Source of the DNA: Chitinispirillales bacterium ANBcel5
GTDB lineage: Bacteria; Fibrobacterota; Chitinivibrionia; Chitinivibrionales; Chitinispirillaceae
Reading direction: 5' to 3'
DNA length: 64,000 bases
Assembly (NCBI GenBank): GCA_029688955.1
Contig: JARUKZ010000023.1
Location: forward strand, 1-64,000
In this document: positions 45,801 through 55,661 of the stretch, piece by piece
Numbering within the stretch: the stretch's first letter is position 1
Layout of the letters: every line of letters starts with the position of its first letter
The notes under the pieces: model-generated
What the model was told of the DNA's origin: nothing
The model's database searches: none
Seen by the model: the letters and a program-made list of their open reading frames with translations, nothing else
Translations under genes and position numbers: made by a program

Positions 45801-46754
45801 TTAGTCTAACTCCTGTTCAAGAATGGAGAGCATGTAGTCCAGTGCAGCCTTAAAAGGACGTTTGATTGTACACCCTGCAGCACAACTGTGCCCACCTCCG
45901 CCAGGAACTTTTTGAGCAATACGCCCAACGTCTATTTTCCCCTTCGAACGAAGGCTGAAATGAGTCTCAGAAGGAGTGTGTTTACATAACATCCCCACTT
46001 CAACCCCCTTAGCGGTGATCGTATAATCAGACATACCTTCAGAGTCACTGTAAAGGGCCCCGGTCTCCTCAATTGCCTTTAGAGGCATATTCATACTACA
46101 CACCTTACCTTCAAGGTGAAAAGAGAGAGTGGACCAGATTTTTGATTGAAGCAAAAGCCCCTGCTGAGAGTGAGAGGAGTAGACCAGTTCATAGATTTTA
46201 GAACAATCTGCTCCCTGGTCTGAAATGTCGGCGCATTTGCGAAGGATACGACTGGAGGTATTGGAAAACCGAAAACCTCCTGTATCGGTCATTATTGCTG
46301 TGTAAAGAGCCTGGGCGACAAACGGTGGATAGTGGATACCGTTATCTTTAAAGAAATCATAGATGATTTCCCCTGTAGCAGCTGCATTTACATTCACATG
46401 ATTAATCGCGCCAAAATGTGTATTGTCTCTATGGTGATCTATGTTTATGATAGTATCGGCAATCTTCTCCTGTCCTTGCCATCCGGTACGAGCAGGATTA
46501 GAACAGTCAAGAATCATCAATACATCAAAGCTATCATCTGGTTTATGATCTTCAATTAACCGGCTGTTTTGTAGAAACAAAAACTTGGATGGAACCGGAT
46601 CGGAACAATACATCTTCACCGTTTTTCCTATACTGTTTAAATACCAGTAAAATGCCAGTTGTGATCCAACACAATCACCATCGAGACTTAAGTGAGAAGA
46701 AATCAAAAAGGTTGAATTTCTCTCAATCGTTTCATTCAGTTTATTCCAGGTCAT
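45801..46754 (-). CDS. nrnA: DHH family phosphoesterase (NrnA-like nanoRNase/pAp phosphatase)
   Basis: DHH/DHHA1 proteins of this type degrade short RNA oligonucleotides and dephosphorylate pAp. The N-terminal DHH domain has SHLSLDGDCVGS near 20-31, NIDHHRDN near 98-105 and TDTGGFRF near 167. The DHHA1 domain ends with GGGGHSCAAG near 290. The usual Pro of SHxxPDGD is Leu here, but the metal-binding Asp residues are kept. The gene overlaps rbfA by 14 bases and precedes truB; rbfA-nrnA-truB is a recurrent bacterial order. Confidence 0.88.
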   Translation of the reverse strand: MTWNKLNETIERNSTFLISSHLSLDGDCVGSQLAFYWYLNSIGKTVKMYCSDPVPSKFLFLQNSRLIEDHKPDDSFDVLMILDCSNPARTGWQGQEKIADTIINIDHHRDNTHFGAINHVNVNAAATGEIIYDFFKDNGIHYPPFVAQALYTAIMTDTGGFRFSNTSSRILRKCADISDQGADCSKIYELVYSSHSQQGLLLQSKIWSTLSFHLEGKVCSMNMPLKAIEETGALYSDSEGMSDYTITAKGVEVGMLCKHTPSETHFSLRSKGKIDVGRIAQKVPGGGGHSCAAGCTIKRPFKAALDYMLSILEQELD

Positions 46755-47100
46755 CTTGTATTTCTTTTAATAACATATTGATATGCTGACTGTGTTCAAT
46801 AGATGTGTCAATTTTAAAATAAAGTTTTGGAAAATTCTTCATGGTTACCCGTGAGGCAACGGTGCGCTGTATAAACGGAGCAGCTTTATTAAGTGCAGCT
46901 ACAGCTTCAGACCTGTCCACCTCTTCATCCATTATACTTACCAGAACAGTTGCATTTCGGTTGTCCTGTGCAAGTTTTATATCGGTAATGGTAACAATCT
47001 GCGGAATACGGGGATCCCGCAGATTGTGAGCAATGACAGTACCGATTTCTCTGTGAAGTACTTCTTTAATTCTTTGATTATGAAAATTAGGCGCAGCCAT
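46741..47100 (-). CDS. rbfA: Ribosome-binding factor A
   Basis: RbfA is a single-KH-domain factor for maturation of the 30S subunit and the 5' end of 16S rRNA. The 119 residues include the family segments RIKEVLHREIGTVI, LRDPRIPQIVTITDI and FPKLYFKIDTSIEHSQHIN. It is preceded by infB and overlaps the DHH gene, as in many bacteria. Confidence 0.95.
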   Translation of the reverse strand: MAAPNFHNQRIKEVLHREIGTVIAHNLRDPRIPQIVTITDIKLAQDNRNATVLVSIMDEEVDRSEAVAALNKAAPFIQRTVASRVTMKNFPKLYFKIDTSIEHSQHINMLLKEIQDDLE

Positions 47101-47162
47101 GATTATCTCCTTTCAATAGTACCCTAAAAAGCCGGTTAAAAAAGATTGAGCGCTACAGGGTG

Positions 47163-49625
47163 CTACGAAAGTTTTCTGGCGATCTCCACTTCTTCGTAGG
47201 TTACAATTCTATCACCTTCACGATAATCAGAGACTTTTTCAAGGGTAATACCACATTCGTAGCCGCTGTTTACTTCGCGTACATCCTCCTGAATTCTCTT
47301 AAGGCTTGCGATTCGACTTTCTGCGACTTCTACATCGTCCCTAATAAGGCGAGCTTTAGCTCCACGTATCACGGTTCCCGATTCAACATAACACCCTGCA
47401 ATAGTACCGAGTTTCGATATCTTAAACACTTTTCTGATTTCAACTTCAGAAAGGATGTTTTCCTTAATTTCGGGTTTAAGCATACCCTCCATGGCATTAT
47501 GTACATCATCCACAACTTCGTAGATAATTCTGTAGGTTCTGATTTCAACACCTTCACGTTTAGCCATTTCACGAATTTTTGTATTAGGGCTCAGGTGAAA
47601 GCCAATAATAAGTGCATTTGAAGCAGCTGCCAGAAGGATGTCGGTTTCTTTTATGGCACCCACACTTTTGTGAATAACTCTCACCTTAATCTCTTCGGTA
47701 CTTAATCTTTCAAGAGAGGCGGCAAGTGCTTCAACAGACCCATCCACGTCACCTTTAATAATCAGGTTTAAGTTCTGGACATCCCCGGCCTTAATTTGCT
47801 CATAGAGATGATCCAATGAGACGGAGCCAATTTTTCTTAATTCTCGTTCTTTCTGTGCCAGACGACGACGTCCGCTGATTTCACGCGCTTCCTTTTCATC
47901 CTCCACCACTCTGAAGGAGTCACCAGCCTGAGGTGTTCCGGTTAAACCAAGTACAAGAACTGGTTGGCTTGGTGTCGCTTTTTCAACAGGTTTACCACGT
48001 TCGTTATACAACTCACGTACTCTCCCGTTGTGGATTCCTGTAACGAAAGCATCACCTTTTTTTAGTGTACCCCGCTGAATCAGTATTGTAGCAATAGGAC
48101 CTTTTCCTCTGTCTAGTTCTGATTCAATCACAACACCATGTGCCTTGCCTTTAGGGTTAGCTTTAAGTTCGAGTATCTCTGTTTCGAGGGCAAGAACTTC
48201 CAGAAGCTTATCGATTCCCTTACCGGTTTTTGCGGAGATCTCTATACACGATGTCTGCCCACCGTATTCTTCGACTATTACGTTATACTGAGCGAGTTCA
48301 GATTTGATTTTTTCCACATTAGCTGAGGCCAGGTCAGTTTTGTTAATTGCTATCACGATAGGTACATTAGCCGCTTTGGCATGATCGATAGCCTCTCTTG
48401 TTTGAGGCATAACGGCTGAATCTGCAGCAACCACCAGAACAATGACATCGGTTATTTGTGAACCACGTGCACGCATAGCAGTAAAGGCTTCATGACCAGG
48501 AGTATCAAGGAATGTTACAGAACCATTTTTGGTATGAACTTCGTAAGCTGCAATATGTTGTGTAATACCTCCGGCTTCACCCGAAATCACATTTTCCTTA
48601 CGAATGTAATCAAGTAGGGAAGTCTTTCCATGGTCAACATGCCCCATTACGGTGACTATAGGAGCACGGGGTTCTCTATCTTCGGGATTATCAGCTTCCT
48701 CTTCGAGCTCAGTTTCCGCCGCATACTCACTCATAAGTTGAGCATTGTAGCCAAACTCATCTGCAACAAGCTCTATAGTTTCAAAGTCAAGGCGCTGGTT
48801 GATAGTCACAAAAAGGCCGAGTTCAAGGCACTTAGCAATGACATCAGAAGGCTGCACATTCATCATGTTCGAAAGCTCATTAGCAGTAACAAACTCTGCA
48901 ACATTTAAAATCGGACGCTCTTCCTGCAGCACAGCTTCCGGTTTTAGTGCTTCTTCCTTTTTATATTTCTTTTTAGATGCTCCGGAGCCTATACGCGCAA
49001 GCGTCTTTTTAACATTAGCTTTCAGTTCACCTTCTTTAATTTCGGGACGTTCACCCCTTCTTTTGGATTTTTTCTTTCCTTTATCCTTTTTAGCAGTATC
49101 AGGTTTTGCACTGGGCGGTGCATTAGTAACTCCCGGTACTTCAGTTTTACCTTTCTCTGCAGCTGGGGCCGGAGAAGGGGTAAATTTTCCTTTAGCCCAG
49201 GATTCTTTTTCGTGATACTTTCTAATACGGGGTTTTTGTTGAGTCTGGGCTCTTTTGTCCGCTTGCTCATCTTTTTCCCGTTTTTGTGAAAAGGGTTTAG
49301 CTGGAGCTGGTTTGGTTTTCTTTACAGCCGTTTCTTTAGCTTTTTTTGCCTTTGCCTCAGCAGCTTCCTTTTTCTTTTCCTGTTCCTGCTGCTTTTCAGC
49401 CAGCTCTTCCTTTGCTTTGGTAAGGAGCTTCTTTTTTCGTTCGTACTGTTTTTTTATTTCTGCACGTTCTTGCTCAAATTTTTTCTTTACCTCATCACGC
49501 AAACTCTCATCCACAGTACTCATGTGGCTTTTTACAGCTATTCCCATTCCTCGTAACATCTGTACCAGAGCCTCGCTTGAGACCTTGAATTCTTGTGCAA
49601 GTTTGTAAACTTTCTCTTTAGCCAT
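47163..49625 (-). CDS. infB: Translation initiation factor IF-2
   Basis: This GTPase places initiator tRNA on the ribosome. An IF2_N domain (about 1-50) is followed by a long Lys/Glu/Ala-rich linker (about 50-215). A second IF2_N-like region comes next, then the G domain: GHVDHGKTS near 330, DTPGHEAF near 375, NKTDL near 430 and SAKTGKG near 467. Domains II to IV run to the end (820 residues). The start MAKEKVYKLAQEF is typical. It lies between nusA and rbfA in the standard operon. The 170-base gap after nusA is longer than usual for this cluster and shows no gene. Confidence 0.96.
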   Translation of the reverse strand: MAKEKVYKLAQEFKVSSEALVQMLRGMGIAVKSHMSTVDESLRDEVKKKFEQERAEIKKQYERKKKLLTKAKEELAEKQQEQEKKKEAAEAKAKKAKETAVKKTKPAPAKPFSQKREKDEQADKRAQTQQKPRIRKYHEKESWAKGKFTPSPAPAAEKGKTEVPGVTNAPPSAKPDTAKKDKGKKKSKRRGERPEIKEGELKANVKKTLARIGSGASKKKYKKEEALKPEAVLQEERPILNVAEFVTANELSNMMNVQPSDVIAKCLELGLFVTINQRLDFETIELVADEFGYNAQLMSEYAAETELEEEADNPEDREPRAPIVTVMGHVDHGKTSLLDYIRKENVISGEAGGITQHIAAYEVHTKNGSVTFLDTPGHEAFTAMRARGSQITDVIVLVVAADSAVMPQTREAIDHAKAANVPIVIAINKTDLASANVEKIKSELAQYNVIVEEYGGQTSCIEISAKTGKGIDKLLEVLALETEILELKANPKGKAHGVVIESELDRGKGPIATILIQRGTLKKGDAFVTGIHNGRVRELYNERGKPVEKATPSQPVLVLGLTGTPQAGDSFRVVEDEKEAREISGRRRLAQKERELRKIGSVSLDHLYEQIKAGDVQNLNLIIKGDVDGSVEALAASLERLSTEEIKVRVIHKSVGAIKETDILLAAASNALIIGFHLSPNTKIREMAKREGVEIRTYRIIYEVVDDVHNAMEGMLKPEIKENILSEVEIRKVFKISKLGTIAGCYVESGTVIRGAKARLIRDDVEVAESRIASLKRIQEDVREVNSGYECGITLEKVSDYREGDRIVTYEEVEIARKLS

Positions 49626-49795
49626 TCCTTTTAACCTCTCATCTTTTGACCGCCGGCAAGTCTGAATAGTAATTATCGGGCATCTTTTTCGTAACAGATT
49701 GCTTTTTAATTACATAAGCTTCAGTTCCTGCACTTTTAAACTGTTAAGCGAGCCGGTATAGACAACACGCATATCTAAACATCTGCAAATCGTTA

Positions 49796-51175
49796 TTACA
49801 GGGAAGAGCCGGCTTCATTACCTTCCTTGTTCTCGCTTGCTTCATCAATTGCTGAATCGGCGTCCTCGTCTGACTCAGACAGTGAACTTACAGCACCTTC
49901 TATTATAGTATCCTGAGTTGGATTCTCTTCATTATCATTTTGCTCGAACCGTTCTCCGCGTGCCTCCTCACGCATATCGTCATACGCTTCGTCGTAGGTA
50001 ACCTCTTCATCTGGTTCGTTAATTGGTAGATCGGTCTCTACCTCCTCACCCATTTGATCAACAGGAGCAGAGGGGGTTTCACTAAGCGCTTCCTCTTTCT
50101 GCTCTTCTGTCAGAGACGCAAACTCCTGATCCCCAAAGACATCAATTTCCCGGTCAAGCATTTTTGACGCAAGACGGATGTTTTGCCCCTCACGTCCTAT
50201 AGCCTGAGCAAGGTCTTCTTCTCTTATAACCACCACAATTTTATGATCACCTACCGGAATTACCCTTTTTACTTCCGCAGGTGCAAACACTCTTCTAACC
50301 AGAAGTGAAATTTCCTCGGTCCAGCTAATAATGTCTATGCGCTCGTTTGAGAGTTCACGAACAATAGCCTGCACTCTGTTACCACGCATCCCTACACAGG
50401 CACCAACAGGGTCCACTCTGCTGTCATTGGTAGTAACAGCAATCTTTGAACGATGTCCCGGATCTCGCACAACCTTAATGATTCTAACTGTCTTGTCATA
50501 AATTTCGGGAACTTCAAGCTCAAAGAGTCTGGCGAGAAATTCGGGGCTGGTGCGGGAGATGATAACCTGAGGTCCTTTAATGTTATTTTTAACCTCTACA
50601 ATGCAGGCACGAATATTTTCTCCCTGACGATAATGCTCTTTTCTGATCTGCTCTCTATATGGTAATAACGCTTCGGTTCTTCCAAGATTGACTAAAATAT
50701 TTCCTCTCTCAATCTGCTGAACAGTACCGGTAACCAGTTCACCCAGTCGTTCACTGTAATCGGCGTACACCTTCTCCCGCTCAGCTTCACGAACCCTTTG
50801 CACAATCACCTGTTTTGCAGTCTGAATAGCAGTTCTACCAAAAAGATCTACATCAAGATCCTGAATCAGCTCATCACCGATCTCAAGAACAGAATCTATG
50901 TTACGTGCCTCTTCAAGACCAATCTCAAATTCAGGATCTTCGACAAAATCTACCACTGTCTGCCGTGTAAAAACTTCTATTGTCCCCTTATCCTTATCGA
51001 TCTTAACCTCGACATTTGCAGGCTTGCCAAGATATCGTTTGGCTGCGGTGGCAAGTGCATCTTTCATGGTATCCAGAACCAAATCCATGCTGATACTTTT
51101 CTCTTTGGTTACCACACTGATTGAGTTTACAATGTCGGAGGCTTTCAGAGCCTCATTTCTGCTTTTCTTTTTCAT
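49796..51175 (-). CDS. nusA: Transcription termination/antitermination protein NusA
   Basis: NusA binds RNA polymerase and modulates pausing, termination and antitermination. The 459 residues contain the NusA N-terminal domain (about 15-130), an S1 domain (about 140-205, GTVQQIERGNILVNLG), and two KH domains (about 240-350, DPVGACVGMRGNRVQ and AIGREGQNIRLASKM). The C-terminal tail of about 90 residues is strongly acidic (Glu, Asp, Ser) rather than the acidic repeat domains of enteric NusA. It follows rimP by 23 bases. Confidence 0.95.
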   Translation of the reverse strand: MKKKSRNEALKASDIVNSISVVTKEKSISMDLVLDTMKDALATAAKRYLGKPANVEVKIDKDKGTIEVFTRQTVVDFVEDPEFEIGLEEARNIDSVLEIGDELIQDLDVDLFGRTAIQTAKQVIVQRVREAEREKVYADYSERLGELVTGTVQQIERGNILVNLGRTEALLPYREQIRKEHYRQGENIRACIVEVKNNIKGPQVIISRTSPEFLARLFELEVPEIYDKTVRIIKVVRDPGHRSKIAVTTNDSRVDPVGACVGMRGNRVQAIVRELSNERIDIISWTEEISLLVRRVFAPAEVKRVIPVGDHKIVVVIREEDLAQAIGREGQNIRLASKMLDREIDVFGDQEFASLTEEQKEEALSETPSAPVDQMGEEVETDLPINEPDEEVTYDEAYDDMREEARGERFEQNDNEENPTQDTIIEGAVSSLSESDEDADSAIDEASENKEGNEAGSSL

Positions 51176-51198
51176 TTTAAACCAGACATCCTTCCAAT

Positions 51199-51660
51199 TT
51201 ACTTGAATCGGATCTCTTCTCTGCCGCTCAATATATCGCAGAGAGGAATTTCCACCATGGTATTATGTTCGTTTTCCAACACCAATTTGTTGCCCTCACA
51301 GCCAATAACTTTTCCCCTAATACTCTTTTTCCCTTCAATAGGCTGGCTCACATGCACTACTACATCTCTGCCTTTAATCCTGTTAAAATCCCGCTCAGTT
51401 TTTAAAGGACGATCGATACCAGGCGAGGAGACCTCAAGGTTATAGGGCCGGTTGGCAGAGAAGTTGTTTGCATCAAGAAGCTCTGAAAGCTCTCTGCTTA
51501 CCTGCTCACAGTCACGTATCTTTACCCCCTCAGGGCTGTCTATAGTGACTCGAAGAATCGAACGTTTGCCAGCATGGAAAAAACGCAGCTCATAAAGCTC
51601 AAGTCCAAGCTCTTCAAGCTTACTCGTAACTAATGGAGTAATGCGTTCAACTGTTTCCAA
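51199..51660 (-). CDS. rimP: Ribosome maturation factor RimP
   Basis: RimP assists 30S subunit assembly. Typical segments are LGLELYELRF, LRVTIDSPEGV, the conserved NLEVSSPGIDRPLK and GRDVVVHV. The open frame reaches back to 51708, but TTG 51660 has AAGG 8 bases upstream and yields 153 residues, the usual family length, so I place the start there. It is the first gene of the rimP-nusA-infB transcription unit; the gap of about 150 bases before it, following cca, probably holds the promoter. Confidence 0.9.
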   Translation of the reverse strand: METVERITPLVTSKLEELGLELYELRFFHAGKRSILRVTIDSPEGVKIRDCEQVSRELSELLDANNFSANRPYNLEVSSPGIDRPLKTERDFNRIKGRDVVVHVSQPIEGKKSIRGKVIGCEGNKLVLENEHNTMVEIPLCDILSGREEIRFK

Positions 51661-51813
51661 AACTAAAACCTTGATGCAAAAAAGTGACCTGATAACAAAA
51701 ACGGGCATAAAAGCCCGATTTGAGTCGAAAAACTCTGTAATCTATGAAAAATAATAGCTGCTACTAAATTTAACAATATTAAGTTTGGAAATAAAGTCAA
51801 ATACTATATCTGC

Positions 51814-53139
51814 TTAACCCCACTTTTCCCTTACGATTTCAAGGGCCTGTTGTTTAGAGAAGAGTTGTTCCTCCAGTTGCATATCATATAGCTCCCCAAG
51901 AATCTCTCCAAACAGGGGGCCGGGCTTCAGTCCAAGCTCAATGAGATCTTTGCCGGAAAGAAGAGCGGGTGGTTTTATCTGCTGCACCTCAAAGTCCGAA
52001 AGCTTCTCTTTTATAAAAAAGTAGTTGGACAGATCTCCATGGCTGGAAAGACAGTCGACCCTATGAAGCTCAAGCTCTTCGGTGATTGTTGGCCGGGAAA
52101 GAAACTTTTTTAAGGTAGAGAGGCGCATTTTGGTTACATTCATGAAATTCATGTGGTTTTCGACCATAGTACTGACCTGCTCAATTAGTACATTGGGGGC
52201 CCTTAGACGTTTTAGCACTTTGTGGCTCATCTGTGCCCCTACATGGTGATGGTTATTAAAGCGTATTCGATCACTTACACTCATAGTTGGTGGTTTACCG
52301 ATATCATGGAGAAGAACAGCCCATGCAAGTGTTGAAGAGGGTTTTGGGGGCATAAGGCTGAGTGCTTTTAACGTGTGAGCAAAAACATCTCCTTCGGGAT
52401 GAAACTGGGGCGGTTGCTCTATGCCCCAAAGCGATTCAACTTCAGGAAGAATATGTGCCAGGAGGCCACTTTCATAGAGCAGTTTAACTGAGAGGTGCGG
52501 ATTTGGCTGCCTGAGCATTTTATCCACTTCAGAGAAAACTCTCTCCGGGGAGATTGAATCGACACCTGAAGCTGCATCCCTAAGCGCTTGCCAGGTGTTA
52601 TCCTCTATGGTAAATGAAAAACGGGCCGCAAAGCGTATGGCTCGTAAGGGACGTAGATAATCTTCCCTGAAACGACTTGGTGGATCGCCTATGGCCCGTA
52701 TAAGTCCATGGGATATGTCGCTTCTACCATCCACGTAATCAATAATCTGTTGGGTGAAGGGGTTGTAAAACATACCATTAAGGGTGAAGTCGCGTCGTTG
52801 TGCGTCGGTTTGTGCGTCAGTAAAAACCACATTCACAGGGTGGCGGCCATCCTTTATACCCACATCTGAACGAAACGTAGCTACTTCAAAGGGAATACCG
52901 TTTTGAATAACCACTATGACGCCAAATTGTTCCCCTACTGCTATGGTCTGAGAAAAGAGGCCGGTAATCGTTGCCGGCGTTGCATCCGTGGCTATATCGA
53001 TATCACTTTTTTCACCCTGCTGCATTACCAGGTCCCGTACATATCCTCCTGCAATCAGTGCCTGATAGCCATGCTCGATAAGTGTGGTTAAAATATGGGT
53101 TGCGGCTTGGAGCTGCTCATCAGCAGAGTAGTTTTTCAT
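51814..53139 (-). CDS. cca: CCA tRNA nucleotidyltransferase with HD domain
   Basis: The enzyme adds or repairs the 3' CCA of tRNA. The class II nucleotidyltransferase head shows LIAGGYVRD near 30-38 and the metal-binding pair SDIDIATDATP near 46-56, and RRDFTLNGMFY near 114. The RNA-binding/neck region DYLRPLRAIRF follows near 155. A C-terminal HD domain has HTLKALSLM and LLHDIGKP near 255-292. The 441-residue length fits the HD-containing bacterial form. Whether it adds all of CCA or only part cannot be decided because no second homologue is visible here. Confidence 0.92.
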   Translation of the reverse strand: MKNYSADEQLQAATHILTTLIEHGYQALIAGGYVRDLVMQQGEKSDIDIATDATPATITGLFSQTIAVGEQFGVIVVIQNGIPFEVATFRSDVGIKDGRHPVNVVFTDAQTDAQRRDFTLNGMFYNPFTQQIIDYVDGRSDISHGLIRAIGDPPSRFREDYLRPLRAIRFAARFSFTIEDNTWQALRDAASGVDSISPERVFSEVDKMLRQPNPHLSVKLLYESGLLAHILPEVESLWGIEQPPQFHPEGDVFAHTLKALSLMPPKPSSTLAWAVLLHDIGKPPTMSVSDRIRFNNHHHVGAQMSHKVLKRLRAPNVLIEQVSTMVENHMNFMNVTKMRLSTLKKFLSRPTITEELELHRVDCLSSHGDLSNYFFIKEKLSDFEVQQIKPPALLSGKDLIELGLKPGPLFGEILGELYDMQLEEQLFSKQQALEIVREKWG

Positions 53140-53368
53140 AAAATGCGGACTCTTTCTAACTGTTTAAACCCCTTTTTTAAAGGGCAATTGTATCAAATTT
53201 AATGCATAGCGAACCGTTTATAACTAAATACCACCATTAAGCTAAACTGGGGTGGGCAAATAATATATTATAGTTATTGACATTGCCATAGCGAAAAATG
53301 CATCTTTAGATTTATCCTGCAAAAATCAGGCATAATTACTATTATTTTATACAGCAAACGGAGGGGTC
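53140..53368. promoter_or_regulatory. Divergent promoter region
   Basis: The 229 bases between cca (minus) and the TPR lipoprotein gene (plus) must carry promoters in both directions. The region is AT-rich, with no further structure that I could name. Confidence 0.4.
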
Positions 53369-54397
53369 ATGAAACTTTTTAACTCACTTATCCTTGGTTT
53401 AACCGCTTTGACACTTTTAATCGGGTGTGGTTCGCCCCATGAGTCCAGAGGAAACAGGGCTTATAATCAGGCCCAAAGAACTCAGGGTGCAGAACAAATG
53501 GAGCACGAAAAGGTAGCATTCATGAGTTTTCGCAGGGCTATTCAGGAAAACCCGGACAATGTAAGCACACGACTAAGAAACAGATTCATTGAGATGGCTT
53601 TGATACGTGCTCAAATGGTTCTTACTGAAGGTGGAATGGACTTTGATGCTATTCCTTTGCTCATGGAAGATATCGAAGCACAGCTTAAAGATGACGTTGA
53701 ACCAGAGCTTAGGCAAGATTATGCTATGTTTATCATGCAGATGGCTGATTCATCTATAGCAAAAGAACAATACAACTTTGCACTCGAATACATCGATAAC
53801 GCATTGAGTGTTGCCAGCAACACCGCTCCCATAGAGCAGAAAAGAAGCAACATCATCGGTGAGGTAGCCAGAGAAAATCTGGATATGGCAAAAATGTACT
53901 TTGAGCAGGGTAAAAAGGACGAAGATGAAAGGGCTCTTATAAGAGCTGAGTATTATGTTCAGGCTGCTCTTTATTTTGACAGTACTTTATCCGATGCAGA
54001 AAAACTACTTAGTGATGTCAGAAAGGAAAACATCTCCTTCTACTCTGCCTATCCCAGCGTTATCACTCACTATACCGATACACTGCTTTTTAGAAGTGTG
54101 AATGAGTATGATATTCTGCTGGCTGTTCCTGCAATTCAGAACAGAGGGAACAACACCGTTGCTATGGTTAATATCTATAACTACTCCTATAACCCGCTGC
54201 GTATGCGTGCTCCTCATTTCGCACTGGTTGATACCGATGGAAGAGAGTATAAGGCAAGGGCAATGAAGATGGAACCCGATTTTGTAAAACAGGAGAGAGA
54301 GGAACAGTACACATTAACTTTCCCAAGACCTCGCGCACCAATCAAGAAGCTCACTTATGAAAATGGTAACCATTATTCAGCAAAGTATTTCAGATAG
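53369..54397 (+). CDS. TPR-like lipoprotein of unknown function
   Basis: The 342-residue protein has a lipoprotein signal peptide (lipobox LIGC, Cys at about residue 20). Helical TPR-like repeats follow (about 25-215; RNRAYNQAQRTQG, FALEYIDNALSVASN, ALIRAEYYVQAALYFD). A C-terminal beta-rich domain (about 235-342) contains VAMVNIYNYSYNPLRMRAPHFALVDTDG split across two strands. GGAGGGG lies just before ATG 53369. A strong hairpin follows the stop, so it seems to be transcribed alone. A role as an envelope scaffold is likely but not specific. Confidence 0.75.
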   Translation: MKLFNSLILGLTALTLLIGCGSPHESRGNRAYNQAQRTQGAEQMEHEKVAFMSFRRAIQENPDNVSTRLRNRFIEMALIRAQMVLTEGGMDFDAIPLLMEDIEAQLKDDVEPELRQDYAMFIMQMADSSIAKEQYNFALEYIDNALSVASNTAPIEQKRSNIIGEVARENLDMAKMYFEQGKKDEDERALIRAEYYVQAALYFDSTLSDAEKLLSDVRKENISFYSAYPSVITHYTDTLLFRSVNEYDILLAVPAIQNRGNNTVAMVNIYNYSYNPLRMRAPHFALVDTDGREYKARAMKMEPDFVKQEREEQYTLTFPRPRAPIKKLTYENGNHYSAKYFR

Positions 54398-54418
54398 TAC
54401 ATAAGTAACACAAAAAAG

Positions 54419-54443
54419 GGCAGACCAGACTCTCTGGTCTGCC
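54419..54443 (+). terminator. Hairpin terminator after the TPR lipoprotein gene
   Basis: An 11-base stem, GGCAGACCAGA (54419-54429) and TCTGGTCTGCC (54433-54443), with a 3-base loop. The following sequence is TCTTCCC rather than a long T run. Confidence 0.65.
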
Positions 54444-54529
54444 TCTTCCCTCGCAACTGTTATGCAGTAAGCATTGTTTAGAAAATCTTCCTTCTTAAAA
54501 AAATTATCACTCTAAAAACAGGAATATAT

Positions 54530-55015
54530 ATGGGTTTATCCAAAGAAGAGATTATCGATCTGGCAGCCCGCTACATACCAGCGGATGAAGCTACCGATTT
54601 TCCACATGAAGGAGATCTGTTCTGTCTTCTCATCCGGGAAACAACAGAGGAAAAGGTGTTGTCTGAGGAAGAGGGCTGGGGATTTGGTGGCTATGGCCTC
54701 TGCACAGGCTACACCCTGGATGAAGATGCAAAACCAGCAGGGAAGTGGCTCTGGATGCACTTTGTCTCTCTGCAAAATTTCCCTCCCGAGCAACAGGTGA
54801 TCAAACTGCAACCACCGCATGTAGTCAAAGGGAGATTCCAAAATCCCGACAGAAGCAGAGAAATCAGAATCGTTAAAGTGGGCATCCAAAATGCCTTACA
54901 AACTTCCACCGTTAGTAAGGGTGAGATAAAAGAGACTCCAACAACCGGTGCTGAAGAAAATACTGAAGATAAAATTGTTCAGTTCAGAAAGATGGGGAGC
55001 AAAAAGAAGTCCTGA
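54530..55015 (+). CDS. Conserved-looking cytoplasmic protein of unknown function
   Basis: The 161-residue protein has no signal peptide or membrane helix and no family that I recognise. The first 125 residues look globular (EEGWGFGGYGLCTGYTLDE, GKWLWMHFVSLQNFPPEQQV). The last 35 are charged and low in complexity, ending FRKMGSKKKS. AGGA precedes the ATG at a short distance. It stands alone between a terminator and a gene beginning about 95 bases further on. Confidence 0.6.
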   Translation: MGLSKEEIIDLAARYIPADEATDFPHEGDLFCLLIRETTEEKVLSEEEGWGFGGYGLCTGYTLDEDAKPAGKWLWMHFVSLQNFPPEQQVIKLQPPHVVKGRFQNPDRSREIRIVKVGIQNALQTSTVSKGEIKETPTTGAEENTEDKIVQFRKMGSKKKS

Positions 55016-55109
55016 AACCGGGTCTGAATATCCACTTACTTTCTAAAGAAAACAGTTCGAAAAGCCGATATAGAGAATAAATCATTGAATAACGGCTGCT
55101 TTGGACTGA

Positions 55110-55661
55110 ATGAACGTGACTGGATCAGATAAAAAAACAATTATTTTTATTACCACAGTAACTTTTCTGTGGACCTGTAACGGCCTTGGGCCCAATAGCT
55201 TGTGTTTCTACAAGCCACCGGCAATTTTCAGCGGTTATATCAACGGGTATTACAAAGAGTTTAATGGAAATTGCCGCTGGCCCAACACTTCTGAGCTTTC
55301 CGGTGACACCGTCCGTCTCTATTTTTTCTGCGATTCCTTCTCTGAAGAAAACACCATGCGCTCCGGCGATCTGCTACGGATTGATATATGGCCCGGTGTT
55401 GAAGGTTCAATCATTGGAAATGACCATATACTGTTGCATATGGCCAGATATCATAACACAAACGCTACTTACACAGTACATCCATCCTACCCTCAGGTAT
55501 CGGAAAATATCATTCAGGCTAAAATAAATACATTTCAGCCAAAACCAGGTGGAATGATTGAACTGGAAGAGTTTTATGTCAGAACTGCTTCTGTACCCGG
55601 GACTCATGCCAGAGAGCTGGAAATTCACAGTGGTAGTATAAAGGGGCGAATTGATGAGTAA
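55110..55661 (+). CDS. Secreted protein of unknown function
   Basis: The 183-residue protein has an N-terminal hydrophobic segment (about residues 9-24) ending in TCNG, so it is either a secreted protein or a lipoprotein with a weak lipobox (LWTC). The rest is beta-rich with several cysteines (CFYKPP, GNCRW, FFCDSF). Its stop overlaps the start of the next gene, so the two are coupled. No family is recognised. Confidence 0.6.
   Translation: MNVTGSDKKTIIFITTVTFLWTCNGLGPNSLCFYKPPAIFSGYINGYYKEFNGNCRWPNTSELSGDTVRLYFFCDSFSEENTMRSGDLLRIDIWPGVEGSIIGNDHILLHMARYHNTNATYTVHPSYPQVSENIIQAKINTFQPKPGGMIELEEFYVRTASVPGTHARELEIHSGSIKGRIDE

Noticed and set aside
49626-49795. Small gene between infB and nusA, where some bacteria have rnpM (ylxR) or an L7Ae-like gene
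   Set aside because: Only 170 bases are available, with no open frame having a start and ribosome-binding site on the minus strand.
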